The notes under the pieces are model-generated. The model was not told the DNA's origin and ran no database searches. It worked only from the letters and a program-made list of their open reading frames with translations. The translations under genes and the position numbers were made by a program. Positions 9,220-18,431 of a stretch of 64,000 bases of DNA are shown here, one piece after another; within the stretch, counting starts at the first letter, position 1; each line of letters starts with the position of its first letter. The DNA lies in NCBI RefSeq assembly GCF_015223195.1, contig NZ_JADFUA010000009.1:62001-126000 (forward strand). Direction: 5' to 3'. Source of the stretch: Chitinilyticum piscinae. GTDB lineage: Bacteria; Pseudomonadota; Gammaproteobacteria; Burkholderiales; Chitinibacteraceae.

Positions 9220-9239
9220 GAGTGTTCTCGTTGCGTGTC

Positions 9240-11330
9240 TTAGCGGGCGCTGCGGCGCTCCCAGATACCGGCTTCCTGCGCACCATTCTGATAGAACGGC
9301 CGCCAGTGATAATCCCTACCAATGGTCACATGCAGTTGCTGGCGTACCCCCGGCGCACGGCTTTCATCGCCCCAGGTCCAGACGATGTACTGCACCCTGT
9401 TCTGATTCAACCATCCCAGCGGATCAGCCAGCTGCCCCCGATAGAAGGCGCGAATATCATTGGCAAGCTGCGGAATCTGCGCCGGCTGGCCACGCCATTG
9501 GCCAACGTGATCCGGCCAGCCCAGCACCACGCCCTTGCCGGCATTCAGCGCAATTGCCGACGAGGGCGAATAGGCACCCTGCTCGACTGCCTCCAGCACA
9601 ATACCATCCGGCGAGTTGCGCAGATGGGTAATGATGGCGCGCGCGGTATCGTCCTGCTTTAGCCACCCATTGCCGGCAAGCTGCCCCTTGTTGGGTTTGT
9701 CGGTATGCAGCCAGTAGGATGCAATCGCCACGGCATAAACCAGCAATGCGGCACACAGCACGATACCCAGCGCACGCACCAGCAGATTGCGACATCCCAG
9801 CACAACGCTCCCCAGCCCAACCAGTGCAGCCGGCCACAACCATGACCACCATTTCAGCGTCGTATTGAAGCGCTCGTACTTGCCTCCCAGCGGGTCATCA
9901 ACCACAACCAGCTCGCTCATGGCCAGCAGCAGCAGCAAGGAAATGGCCAGCCAGCCAGCCCAGGGCTTCGTGCGGCCCAGCAGCATCCCCAGCAGGGCCA
10001 GCAGCAAGAAGGGCCAGTGGAGCGCCAGGAAATACGGCAGAGGCGAATGATCGCGCATGCTCACCCAGGCCAGCGGCGTGGCCAGCGAAGCCGGTGCGAA
10101 ATGACTCAGAAATGGGTAAATCAGCGCCAGAGCCAGCAACAAGCCACCGAGGAATGGGCGCCAGATCCGGGCAAGATCACTCCGCCTAAAGAACAGCCAT
10201 GCAGCCAGTAGCAACGCCTGCAGCGGGAACACCCATGCATTGGTCACCAGAACCAGTGCAGGACTGGCTCCCAGCAAGATACACACCAATGTATTTTGCC
10301 GCAGGCCAGAATTAACTACTGCTTCAGCCTCATACTCCTCGTGCTGGCTCGCATTGACCCGATAGGCCAGCGTCAGTGCCAACGCCCACAGAAGCAACAC
10401 CAGTCCACCCAGCGGGGGATGATAGTCGCCGAGATAGCTCAGATAGGCTACGGTTTCCAGCGGCAACTCACGGTTTTCGCGGAACATGGGATTCGCGGGA
10501 TCTCCCGCCACCGCACGCCCCAGCGAGGTATTGACCCGCTCGTCGAACATACCGGCAAAGCGGGTGCTTTCCCAGAGCCGATCCTGGGCAGCAGCCTGCG
10601 CCTTGCCACGTTCATAGCCGCGCAGCGCTTCGGCGTCCAGTCCGGCCGGTATTGGCTGCTCAACTGGTTTGATCATGAAAGGCATCAGCGGAGAGAGACC
10701 GTTCCCCCCCAACAGCAACGTGGCCACCAGCAGCACCCGCAAGCCGCGCGCGGCTATAAAGCGGGAGGCAATTTCCCAGGCCAGACTACCCAGCAAGCCG
10801 ATCAGCAAGGCCCAGCCCAGATTCATGGCCATGCCCGCGTCCAGATTGAAGATTCGCGCCAGCAACGCGGCACCGTAATGCTGGAAGGCATAGTAGAAAT
10901 CGAATACCCCGCCCACCAGCCAGCGATCCGTTGGCGGCAGGGTGGTGCCTGGCATGTAGTTACTGATGAAATAGAGATCGGTCAGATGCTCTGAGCCGGC
11001 ATCGATATTGGGAAAGGCAAAGCGCCAGGCCAAACCATAAAGAAAGCACAGTACAAAGACCGCTTCACCAGCCCAGAACTCACGATGCGTTCGCCAGTCC
11101 CGCCGCCCAGCCAGCACCATCCCGGACAGAACGGTCGCCAGGGGCCACAGCCACGCCAGTGCCCCCAACCCATGAAAATGCTCCAGCGCAAAGAAGCACA
11201 CGGTCAGCAGCAATATGCCCGCCGTACGAGCGGCAGCACTGGCGGGCAGCATGCGCCACATTAACGCTGTCAGGCCAGACAGATTAAAGAGGATCAGCCC
11301 CACCGTAAGGAGCAGATAGATCAGATGCAC
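9240..11330 (-). CDS. DUF2298 (YYY-type) polytopic membrane protein, copy 2
   Basis: 696 residues from a GTG at 11330. That start has GGGGGAGG eight bases upstream and makes the N terminus (HLIYLLLTVGLI) line up with copy 1 (NLIYFLFTLLLL); an ATG 18 bases further out lies on the ribosome-binding site itself. The same conserved boxes are present: FDFYYAFQHYGAALLARIF, YHPPLGG, a DDPLGGKYER box followed by NTTLKWWSW, and YIVWTWGDES. The two paralogues are in tandem, 20 bases apart, and have diverged widely, so the duplication is old and each may serve a different acceptor or linkage. It is the first gene of the four-gene run. Confidence 0.73.
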   Translation of the reverse strand: MHLIYLLLTVGLILFNLSGLTALMWRMLPASAAARTAGILLLTVCFFALEHFHGLGALAWLWPLATVLSGMVLAGRRDWRTHREFWAGEAVFVLCFLYGLAWRFAFPNIDAGSEHLTDLYFISNYMPGTTLPPTDRWLVGGVFDFYYAFQHYGAALLARIFNLDAGMAMNLGWALLIGLLGSLAWEIASRFIAARGLRVLLVATLLLGGNGLSPLMPFMIKPVEQPIPAGLDAEALRGYERGKAQAAAQDRLWESTRFAGMFDERVNTSLGRAVAGDPANPMFRENRELPLETVAYLSYLGDYHPPLGGLVLLLWALALTLAYRVNASQHEEYEAEAVVNSGLRQNTLVCILLGASPALVLVTNAWVFPLQALLLAAWLFFRRSDLARIWRPFLGGLLLALALIYPFLSHFAPASLATPLAWVSMRDHSPLPYFLALHWPFLLLALLGMLLGRTKPWAGWLAISLLLLLAMSELVVVDDPLGGKYERFNTTLKWWSWLWPAALVGLGSVVLGCRNLLVRALGIVLCAALLVYAVAIASYWLHTDKPNKGQLAGNGWLKQDDTARAIITHLRNSPDGIVLEAVEQGAYSPSSAIALNAGKGVVLGWPDHVGQWRGQPAQIPQLANDIRAFYRGQLADPLGWLNQNRVQYIVWTWGDESRAPGVRQQLHVTIGRDYHWRPFYQNGAQEAGIWERRSAR

Positions 11331-12098
11331 GCTTACAACCTCCCCCATCCTGCCGCCCCCGGGCGGAGAGGCCGCACCGGTTTCTTGCCAGCGATGTCTT
11401 GTTGCAGATTTTCTGTAGTAATTCGGGGCATTCTACGAAACACGACAGCCCACGGGCAAGGCTTGCTTACATTCGCTCCGTTGTAAACCACAATTACCGG
11501 CCATCCCAATGGCGCGATACATAGCCGGAACAAAACAATCACGTGCAACCACAGCATGCGACTGCAACGGATACGCCACAGAAGCCATGCATGACAAGGG
11601 CTTGACCGAATCAACCCGCCTCTCATCTTCTGCGCCAGCGTGGTGCAGGCACAGGCTCCTGCATAGCCAGCGCCCGGATATAGCCGTGAATAACACAGCA
11701 CCAAAAAGTGCTGCAATGCACCAATACCGAATGAATTAGTAATTGCTAATTTTCCAATTTATGTAGTCTTTTTTTTTTGCATACATTTTTATTGACAGCC
11801 TCGAAACAATCTGTAAAAAATACGCCCACGCCACACGACAAGGCTCTGGAATGATTGCCAAGGCAAACAACCAGATCCTTATCCGGTGATTGCATTTCGC
11901 TTACATATTTATAAAGAGCCACCCAAACGGTTGAGCCATACGTCCAATATTGACGGCCAGACAAAACCGGCCGCAATTAAAAGCGAGACGCGAATAACCA
12001 GGCCCAGTAACTGCCAAGCTGATCTGACAGCAAAGCAGACAAGTCGGGGATCAACAATAGATACCCCGGATAAAAACAGGAAGATGAGGAAGCTCTAA
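11331..12098. promoter_or_regulatory. Long AT-rich upstream region of GH18 chitinase B
   Basis: 768 bases without a credible gene between the divergent DUF2298 operon and chitinase B, so it holds both promoters. A ten-T run lies at 11769-11778. A candidate sigma-70 promoter reads TTGACA (11792-11797), 16 bases, TAAAAA (11814-11819), which would give a leader of about 270 nt for chitinase B. The last bases before the start (AACAGGAAGATGAGGAAG) nearly repeat those before chitinase A. No operator is identified. Confidence 0.45.
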
Positions 12099-14117
12099 AT
12101 GAAGATGTTCCGTCTGGCCGCTCTGCCGGCCGCTCTGGCGTTCGTTTGCGTGACTGCTTTCGCTGCCGAATGGCAAGAAGGCAACACCTACTCTGCAGGC
12201 ACTCAGGTCACCTACCAAGGCAAGACCTATCAGGCTCTGGTTACTCACACCGCGTATGCGGGCACCGGCTGGAATCCGGCCGCCAGCCCCACTCTGTGGA
12301 AGGAAGTAAGTGGTTCCGTTACCGCCACTCCGGCTCCGACTGCTACTCCGGCTCCGACTGCTACTCCGGCTCCGACTGCTACTCCGGCTCCGACTGCTAC
12401 TCCGGCTCCGACTGCCACTCCGACTCCGGCCGCAGGTTGCTACCAGGCCTGGAACGCCAGCACCGCTTATGCCGGTGGCGCACAAGTCACCTTCAACGGC
12501 CGCAACTATCAGGCCAAGTGGTGGACTCAGGGCGATGACCCGACGAAGTCCGGCGAATGGGGTGTCTGGAAGGATCTGGGCGCATGCGGTGCCACTCCGA
12601 CTCCGGCTCCGACCGCTACTCCGGCTCCGACTGCTACTCCGGCTCCGACTGCTACTCCGGCTCCGACTGCTACTCCGGCTCCGACTGCTACTCCGGCTCC
12701 GACTGCTACTCCGGCTCCGACTGCTACTCCGGCTCCGACTGCCACCCCGCTTCCGACTAACGTTCCCGGCGGCGAAGTTCCGGCCCCGACCAGCATGCAG
12801 GTTGGCTCCTACTTCACCCAGTGGGGCGTTTACGGTCGTGACTACCAAGTAGCCGACATCATCAGCAATGGCTCCGCCAACGACCTGACTTTCATCAACT
12901 ACGCATTCGGCAACATCTACGAAAAGAATGGCGGCTATGAGTGCGGCATCGTCAACAAGCTGGAACCGGGCGCAACCAACCCGGATGCTGCCGGCGCTGG
13001 CACCGGTGGTGACGCTTGGGCAGACTTCGGCCTGACCGCCAAGCGCCGCGTCGACCCGTCCGACACCATCAAGTGGGATGACAAGCTGGCTGGTAACTTC
13101 CGTGAATTCCAGGCCTACAAGAAGAAATATCCGAACACCAAGCTGTTCATCTCGCTGGGTGGCTGGACCTGGTCCAAGTGGTTCTCCAAGGCCGCCGCAA
13201 CTGACGCCCTGCGCAAACAGCTGGTTTCCTCGTGTATCGATATCTATATCAAGGGTAACCTGCCGTCCGTCGATGGCCGTGGTGGTGCCGGCGCAGCGCC
13301 GAACATCTTTGACGGTATCGATATCGACTGGGAATTCCCGGGCGTGATTGGCCAGCCGTACAACACTGTTTCTCCGGCTGACAAGCAAAACTTCACCCTG
13401 CTGCTCGCAGAATTCCGCAAGCAACTGGATGCACTGAGCGCAGCCAACAACAAGCAGTACTACCTGACCGTGGCGATCGGTGTCGGCAAGGACAAGATCG
13501 ACATGACCGAGCCGGCTGCGTACAGCAAGTACCTGAACTGGATCAACATGATGTCGTACGACTTCAACGGTGCCTGGGCAGCTCAAGGCCCGACCGACTT
13601 CCAGTCGCACCTGTATGCTGACCCGTCCAACCCGACTTACAAGTGCTCCGGCAAGCCGACAGACACCTGCTACGTCGACAAGAATGGCAACAACCGCAGC
13701 CTGGTTTCCTACTACAACGTCAACGATGCAGTTAACCAACTGCTTGACGCCGGTGTGAATCCGAAGAAACTGGTTGTTGGCATCCCGTTCTATGGCCGTG
13801 GCTGGACTGGTGTGACCAATGCCAACAATGGCCTGTACCAGACTGCAACTGGCGCTGCTCGTGGCACCTATGAGGCAGGCATCGAGGACTACAAGGTACT
13901 GAAGAATGCAGCGGGCACGGTTTACACCCACCCGACTACCAAGCAGTCCTGGAAGTTTGATGGCTCGACCTTCTGGTCCTATGACACTCCGGAAGTGATC
14001 CAGACCAAGATCGACTACACCAAGGCCAAGGGTCTGGGCGGCATGTTCAGCTGGTCGCTCGACGGCGATGACAGCACCGCCACCCTGATGAAGGCCATGG
14101 GCAAGGTCAAGCAGTAA
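12099..14117 (+). CDS. Secreted GH18 chitinase B with two different chitin-binding modules
   Basis: 672 residues. GAGGA precedes the ATG, and a 22-residue signal peptide nearly identical to chitinase A follows. Residues ~23-68 form a module of a different subtype (TYSAGTQVTYQGKTYQAL, then GWNPAASPTLW). A linker spans ~73-112, and a second CBM5/12 module with AKWWTQGDDPT lies at ~113-163. A longer PTATPA linker spans ~165-218. The GH18 domain starts near 230 with YFTQWGVYGR. It has SLGGWTWSKWF and DGIDIDWEFPG at 405-415 with catalytic Glu412. It also has NMMSYDFNGAW and GMFSWSLDGD. A Cys-containing insert (about YKCSGKPTDTCYVDK) is absent from chitinase A. The first module resembles the C-terminal module of the PilV-like pilin at 58037. 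Confidence 0.95.
   Translation: MKMFRLAALPAALAFVCVTAFAAEWQEGNTYSAGTQVTYQGKTYQALVTHTAYAGTGWNPAASPTLWKEVSGSVTATPAPTATPAPTATPAPTATPAPTATPAPTATPTPAAGCYQAWNASTAYAGGAQVTFNGRNYQAKWWTQGDDPTKSGEWGVWKDLGACGATPTPAPTATPAPTATPAPTATPAPTATPAPTATPAPTATPAPTATPAPTATPLPTNVPGGEVPAPTSMQVGSYFTQWGVYGRDYQVADIISNGSANDLTFINYAFGNIYEKNGGYECGIVNKLEPGATNPDAAGAGTGGDAWADFGLTAKRRVDPSDTIKWDDKLAGNFREFQAYKKKYPNTKLFISLGGWTWSKWFSKAAATDALRKQLVSSCIDIYIKGNLPSVDGRGGAGAAPNIFDGIDIDWEFPGVIGQPYNTVSPADKQNFTLLLAEFRKQLDALSAANNKQYYLTVAIGVGKDKIDMTEPAAYSKYLNWINMMSYDFNGAWAAQGPTDFQSHLYADPSNPTYKCSGKPTDTCYVDKNGNNRSLVSYYNVNDAVNQLLDAGVNPKKLVVGIPFYGRGWTGVTNANNGLYQTATGAARGTYEAGIEDYKVLKNAAGTVYTHPTTKQSWKFDGSTFWSYDTPEVIQTKIDYTKAKGLGGMFSWSLDGDDSTATLMKAMGKVKQ
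12322..12432 (+). repeat. 18-nt tandem repeat (CCGACTGCTACTCCGGCT), array 1
   Basis: About five near-identical in-frame 18-nt units coding for PTATPA, between the two chitin-binding modules of chitinase B. Confidence 0.9.
12598..12750 (+). repeat. 18-nt tandem repeat (CCGACTGCTACTCCGGCT), array 2
   Basis: About eight near-identical in-frame copies of the unit in array 1, between the second binding module and the catalytic domain. The unit is shared by the two arrays of this gene but differs from the TATPTP unit of chitinase A. Confidence 0.9.
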
Positions 14118-14133
14118 GGGTCTGCATGTCACT

Positions 14134-14166
14134 GAAAACCCTCCCGTTCGCGGGAGGGTTTTTTTT
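14134..14166 (+). terminator. Terminator of GH18 chitinase B
   Basis: Stem AAACCCTCCCG / CGGGAGGGTTT with a short TTCG-type loop and a run of eight T. It separates chitinase B from the secretion operon, which should therefore have its own promoter in 14167-14361. Confidence 0.9.
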
Positions 14167-14361
14167 AGCCTGAAGGTCTTCTCCGGGCCTTGCTGACAAA
14201 CTAGCGACACTTTCCCGCCGCCAAACTCACGAACGGGCTGAAACCCGCGTCAAATCTGGCTTTTTTCGGAAAAATGCTTGCGTGGAAAGCTTACCGACGG
14301 TTAGCATGAACAATGGTTCTGGGCTGTTTTCCCACCCGGGCCACCGTCAAAACAGCGCGAG

Positions 14362-14805
14362 ATGGTTATGACAATGAAGTCCCCCGGCAAACGCCCGCAT
14401 CTGGGCTTTACCCTGCTTGAATTGCTGGTTGTTCTGCTGATTATTGCCTTGCTGGCAGGCTATGTTGGACCGAAGCTGTTCGGAGAAGTCGGCAAAGCGA
14501 AATCCAAGACTGCCAGGAGCCAGATGAAATCGATCGCAGGGGCACTTGACCAGTATCGACTGGATACCGGCCGCTACCCCAGCACCGAAGAAGGCTTGCA
14601 GGCATTGACACGCAAACCGGCAAATGCTGGGAACAAATGGGCTGGCCCCTATCTGATGAAGGATGCCCCCAACGATCCTTGGGATCGTCCATACGTATAC
14701 AAATATCCTGGCGATAATGGCCAGGACTATTCGCTGATCACCTACGGCTTGGATGGCCGTGCCGGTGGAGAGGGCGAAGACGCCGATATTGATTACTGGC
14801 AATAA
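14362..14805 (+). CDS. gspG: Type II secretion major pseudopilin, GspG-like
   Basis: 147 residues. A short basic leader is followed by the prepilin cleavage site LGFTLLELLVVLLIIALLA, with Glu at +5 and a hydrophobic helix. The rest matches GspG: LDQYRLDTGRYPSTEEGLQAL, then PYLMKDAPNDPWDRPYVY and the Ca-binding type C terminus with DGRAGGEGEDADI. Gly-Phe is the expected cut by prepilin peptidase, whose gene is not in the window. ATGs at 14362, 14368 and 14374 are all possible starts and change only the leader. It opens an eleven-gene co-directional operon. The product should polymerise into the short periplasmic pseudopilus that pushes substrates through the secretin. Confidence 0.92.
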   Translation: MVMTMKSPGKRPHLGFTLLELLVVLLIIALLAGYVGPKLFGEVGKAKSKTARSQMKSIAGALDQYRLDTGRYPSTEEGLQALTRKPANAGNKWAGPYLMKDAPNDPWDRPYVYKYPGDNGQDYSLITYGLDGRAGGEGEDADIDYWQ

Positions 14806-14822
14806 TAAACTACAGTCTTCCG

Positions 14823-16001
14823 ATGCGTTATCACGTCAAAGCCATTGCTAGTGGCAGCATGCAGGAGCTCGTTGTCGAAGCCGGCAACAAGCAGGATCTG
14901 CGTGAACAGTTGCGCCAGAAAGGCATGCAGCTGGTTTCTGCTCGCCCGGCCAAAACGCTACGACTGAGCTTCAGCAAGAAAGGCTTTCAGCTCTCACTGT
15001 TCACTCAGGAGCTGATTGCGCTGCTGGAGGCAGGCCTGACACTGATCGAAGCCGTAGAAACACTGAAAGACAAGGCAGCAGCCGATGAACATGGCGCAGT
15101 ACTCAGCCGGCTGATCGAGAGCCTGTACGAGGGCCTTCCCCTTTCCAAAGTCATGGGCAAGATGCCGGAACATTTCCCCCCGCTATATATCGCCACCGTT
15201 GGCTCGGCGGAGAAAACCGGTCACCTTGCCGACGCTTTGAAGCGCTATCACCATTACGAAACACGTTTGCAGGGTGTTAAAAAGAAGATCATTTCCGCAC
15301 TGGTCTACCCGCTCGTCATCATCACGATTGGCGGCGCCATCATGCTCTTCCTGCTTTTCTATGTGATTCCCAAATTCAGCCAGATCTATGCCTCGATGCG
15401 AAATCTGCCTTTTGCCGCGGAAGTGATGCTGTGGTGGGGCGAGCTGGTACATCAGCATGGCCTTTGGCTCTTTCTGGGTATCATTCTGAGCATCACCATG
15501 GCTGTAGTATTGCTGCGAACTCCGGCTATCCGCGAAAAAATCAAACAAGCATTCTGGCGCCTGCCCAAGGTGGCGCAGTATGAGCGACTATTTGCCCTGA
15601 CCCGTTTTTACCGCACGGTGGGTTTGCTGCTCTCTGGTGGCCTGTCAATTGTTGCCGCAATGGAACTGGCGGCACAACTGCTACCCGGCTCGATGAAGCT
15701 GGCGCTTAATCAAGCGATTACTGACATTAAAACCGGGCAGTCCGTTTCAGCCACGCTGCCACGCTATGGACTCACCACACCGGTTTCCGAACGCTTGCTG
15801 CGTGTTGGCGAACAAAGTGGCGAACTTGCGACCATGAGCGAGCGTGCAGCGCAGTTCTGCGATGAGGAATTGGACCGCGCCATCGAAATGTTCACCCGTT
15901 TGTTCGAGCCACTGCTGATGCTGGTCATCGGGGTATTAATCGGCACGATCGTATTTCTGCTGTACATGCCGATTTTTGAGCTGGCAGGCAATATGCAATG
16001 A
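14823..16001 (+). CDS. gspF: Type II secretion inner-membrane platform protein, GspF-like
   Basis: 392 residues, the usual GspF/PilC length. It has two copies of the T2SF helical domain: LSLFTQELIALLEAGLTLIEA near residue 57-77 and FYRTVGLLLSGGLSIVAAMEL near 262-282. Each is followed by membrane helices (~155-180, ~205-225 and ~360-385). GSAEKTGHL and VGEQSGEL are the repeated GE-type boxes of the family. It is the polytopic platform on which the ATPase acts. It starts 17 bases after gspG and its stop overlaps the GspE start by four bases (ATGA). Confidence 0.92.
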   Translation: MRYHVKAIASGSMQELVVEAGNKQDLREQLRQKGMQLVSARPAKTLRLSFSKKGFQLSLFTQELIALLEAGLTLIEAVETLKDKAAADEHGAVLSRLIESLYEGLPLSKVMGKMPEHFPPLYIATVGSAEKTGHLADALKRYHHYETRLQGVKKKIISALVYPLVIITIGGAIMLFLLFYVIPKFSQIYASMRNLPFAAEVMLWWGELVHQHGLWLFLGIILSITMAVVLLRTPAIREKIKQAFWRLPKVAQYERLFALTRFYRTVGLLLSGGLSIVAAMELAAQLLPGSMKLALNQAITDIKTGQSVSATLPRYGLTTPVSERLLRVGEQSGELATMSERAAQFCDEELDRAIEMFTRLFEPLLMLVIGVLIGTIVFLLYMPIFELAGNMQ

Positions 16002-17656
16002 GCACACTTACTCTGGATTTTATCCTGGCATTGCGCCAGAACGCAGAAGGACGAGACCTTCCTCCGCTGATCAGCCAGCTGCTCGGGCTGGATGCCAAAG
16101 GCTATATCGCCGAGGTTTCTGCGCTGCTAGGCATGCCCGGTTTTCTCCGTGCAGAACTGGATTCGCTGAAAATCCGCTACGACCTGCTCAACTTCACCGA
16201 TGCCGTTGCAAGACGCTGTGTGGTAGCCGAACTGCCCCAGGGTGGATTCCTGCTGATTGTCGCCGATCCTTTTGATCCGCTGATCCGTAACTGGGCCATG
16301 CAAAATCTGGGCGTACCATTCAGCATGGCCTTTGCATTCCAGGACGATTTGCAGGCCTATTTTGCCGAACTGGAAACATCGCATCGGGCAATGGCTCAGC
16401 TTGCCGTCGGAGAAAGCTCGGAAAGCAATACCGACGGCATTCCGGAAATCTCGCTGGCATCGTTGTCCAAAGACAGCAACCCGGTTGTAAAGCTGGTGAA
16501 TTCGACGCTTTACGATGCACTGAAGTCCAAAGCCTCGGATATCCACCTGGAAAGCACGCCACAAGGACTGACGATCAAATACCGGATCGATGGTGTCATC
16601 CTAGGTGCTGGCGGTGCCAGTGGCATCGAAACCGCAGAACAGGTGATATCCCGGTTGAAGGTGCTTGCTGATCTGGACATTTCGGAGCATCGCGTCCCGC
16701 AGGATGGCCGCTTCAAAGTGCTACTGAATGGTCGTGAAGTGGACTTTCGTGTGTCGATCATGCCATCGATTCATGGCGAGGATGCGGTGCTGCGGATTCT
16801 GGACAAACAAAGCAGCAACAGTTCTTTCAAGTCGCTGCAACTCGATATCCTCGGGCATGAAGCATCCACCATGGAAGCCATCCGCTCGCTGGCTCGCGAA
16901 CCCTATGGGTTGCTCCTGGTTACCGGTCCGACCGGCTCCGGCAAATCCACGACGCTTTATGCCACCCTATCCGAGATCAATACGGGTGATGAGAAAATCA
17001 TCACAATCGAAGATCCAGTCGAATATCAGCTTCCCGGGATTCTGCAGATTCCGGTCAATGACAAGAAAGGCCTGAGTTTCGCCCGCGGATTGCGTTCGAT
17101 TTTGCGCCATGACCCGGACAAGATCTTGGTCGGCGAAATCCGCGATGGCGAAACAGCGAACATTGCCGTTCAGGCGGCCCTGACGGGTCACTTGGTATTG
17201 ACTTCCGTACACGCCAACAATGTATTTTCGGTACTTGACCGTTTCATGCACATGGGCGTCGAACCGAATTCATTTGTTGATGCACTGATCGGCGCCGTGG
17301 CCCAGCGCCTCATTCGCAAAGTCTGCCCGCATTGCGTTACCGATGATTACCCGACCAATGAACTACTGACACAATCAGGCCTTAGCCCGCAGGATGTCAT
17401 CGGCTGGACATTCCGCAAGGGGGTCGGCTGCCCGCAATGCCGGGATACCGGTTACCTCGGCCGCAAGGCAATTGCCGAGGTCCTGCGCTTGAATGACGAC
17501 TTGCGTGAGGCCATTGCCGGACGCGCACCGGTTGTACAGATCAAGCAGCTGGCCAAGGAATCCGGTTTCCAGTCAATCCGCCAGATCGCCCTGATGTCCG
17601 TTGCCCGTGGCGAGACCACCTTGCAGGAAGTAAACCGTGTCACATTTGTTGATTAG
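15998..17656 (+). CDS. gspE: Type II secretion / pilus assembly ATPase, GspE-like
   Basis: 552 residues. The N-terminal MshEN/GspE-type domain covers ~1-140. The ATPase domain has the Walker A GPTGSGKST at 310-318. It also has the Asp box TIEDPVEY, the Walker B region KILVGEIRDGETA and the His box LTGHLVLTSVHANN. A zinc-binding pair of cysteine motifs (CPHC, then CPQC) lies near 445-490. It is a cytoplasmic hexameric motor that drives pseudopilus extension through GspF. There is no second retraction ATPase in the cluster, which fits secretion rather than a twitching pilus. Confidence 0.93.
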   Translation: MSTLTLDFILALRQNAEGRDLPPLISQLLGLDAKGYIAEVSALLGMPGFLRAELDSLKIRYDLLNFTDAVARRCVVAELPQGGFLLIVADPFDPLIRNWAMQNLGVPFSMAFAFQDDLQAYFAELETSHRAMAQLAVGESSESNTDGIPEISLASLSKDSNPVVKLVNSTLYDALKSKASDIHLESTPQGLTIKYRIDGVILGAGGASGIETAEQVISRLKVLADLDISEHRVPQDGRFKVLLNGREVDFRVSIMPSIHGEDAVLRILDKQSSNSSFKSLQLDILGHEASTMEAIRSLAREPYGLLLVTGPTGSGKSTTLYATLSEINTGDEKIITIEDPVEYQLPGILQIPVNDKKGLSFARGLRSILRHDPDKILVGEIRDGETANIAVQAALTGHLVLTSVHANNVFSVLDRFMHMGVEPNSFVDALIGAVAQRLIRKVCPHCVTDDYPTNELLTQSGLSPQDVIGWTFRKGVGCPQCRDTGYLGRKAIAEVLRLNDDLREAIAGRAPVVQIKQLAKESGFQSIRQIALMSVARGETTLQEVNRVTFVD

Positions 17657-18431
17657 ACACACCATCTGGCTCAATGGCCAGGAATGCTACATGGTCAGCT
17701 ATCCTCTGGGACAGCGCACGCCATGTTGGCAGGGTGACCAGCTCATCGACCATGAAGGCGCCATGCTGCTGACCCAGCTGCAGGACCTGGTCAACTCGGC
17801 CCCTCGGGGAAAGTTTGGCCAGGACAACCTGACCTTTGTACTTGGCGCCCCCATGGTTCGACATACCCTGCTGCCGTGGCAGGACAGCCTGCATAGCCAA
17901 GATGACTGGAACAGCTACGCAGCCGCCCTGTTTGCGCAGCAATATGGTTCGGATATCAGCAACTGGCGCATCCAGAGCTCGGAGGCGGGTTACGGTCAGC
18001 CCCGACTGGCAGTTGCCATCGATGAAGTGCTTTACCAAACAGCGCTGGATGTGGCTCGCAATGGTGGCCTGCGCCTGCAAGGCGTCGAACCCCTGCTTGC
18101 CCACACGGTTAATCACTATTTCCGGCAAATTCGTGACCGGGACTTCGCTCTGCTTATTCTGGGCAAATTCTACGCACACGTTGCGTTTTGCCGTGATGAT
18201 CAATGGCAATCGGTTTCCTGCCAGCCCTTTATTCATCCGCAGCATCACGACCCTGCCGCCCTGCAGGCCCTATTACGTGACACGGCCATTCTGTCCGGGC
18301 AAACCGTCCCCGATACGGTCTATCTCAGCTCGACCGAAACGGACGCGGCCATGGTCGACCAGCACTCGGATCAGATGATCTGGCTGGGCCACCCCTTGCC
18401 TGCGTTTGCTCGGCAACAGGTGACGCGATGA
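17637..18431 (+). CDS. PilM/MshI/GspL-like assembly protein
   Basis: 264 residues from a GTG at 17637, overlapping the end of gspE by 20 bases. No strong motif is present. The fold pattern (alternating strands, a long middle helix, and VDE/IDE-type acidic turns such as LAVAIDEVLYQTALDVA) and the position directly before PilN- and PilO-like proteins suggest an actin-like ASKHA cytoplasmic protein. This is the role of PilM or the cytoplasmic half of GspL, linking the ATPase to the membrane ring. The assignment rests mainly on gene order. Confidence 0.6.
   Translation: MSHLLIRHTIWLNGQECYMVSYPLGQRTPCWQGDQLIDHEGAMLLTQLQDLVNSAPRGKFGQDNLTFVLGAPMVRHTLLPWQDSLHSQDDWNSYAAALFAQQYGSDISNWRIQSSEAGYGQPRLAVAIDEVLYQTALDVARNGGLRLQGVEPLLAHTVNHYFRQIRDRDFALLILGKFYAHVAFCRDDQWQSVSCQPFIHPQHHDPAALQALLRDTAILSGQTVPDTVYLSSTETDAAMVDQHSDQMIWLGHPLPAFARQQVTR

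Noticed and set aside
11746-11976. Minus-strand ORF of 76 codons upstream of chitinase B
   Set aside because: No ribosome-binding site, odd composition, and it lies in an AT-rich promoter region.
12322-12750. CRISPR-like array
   Set aside because: The repeats are contiguous 18-nt units with no spacers and lie inside an open frame coding for a Thr/Pro linker.
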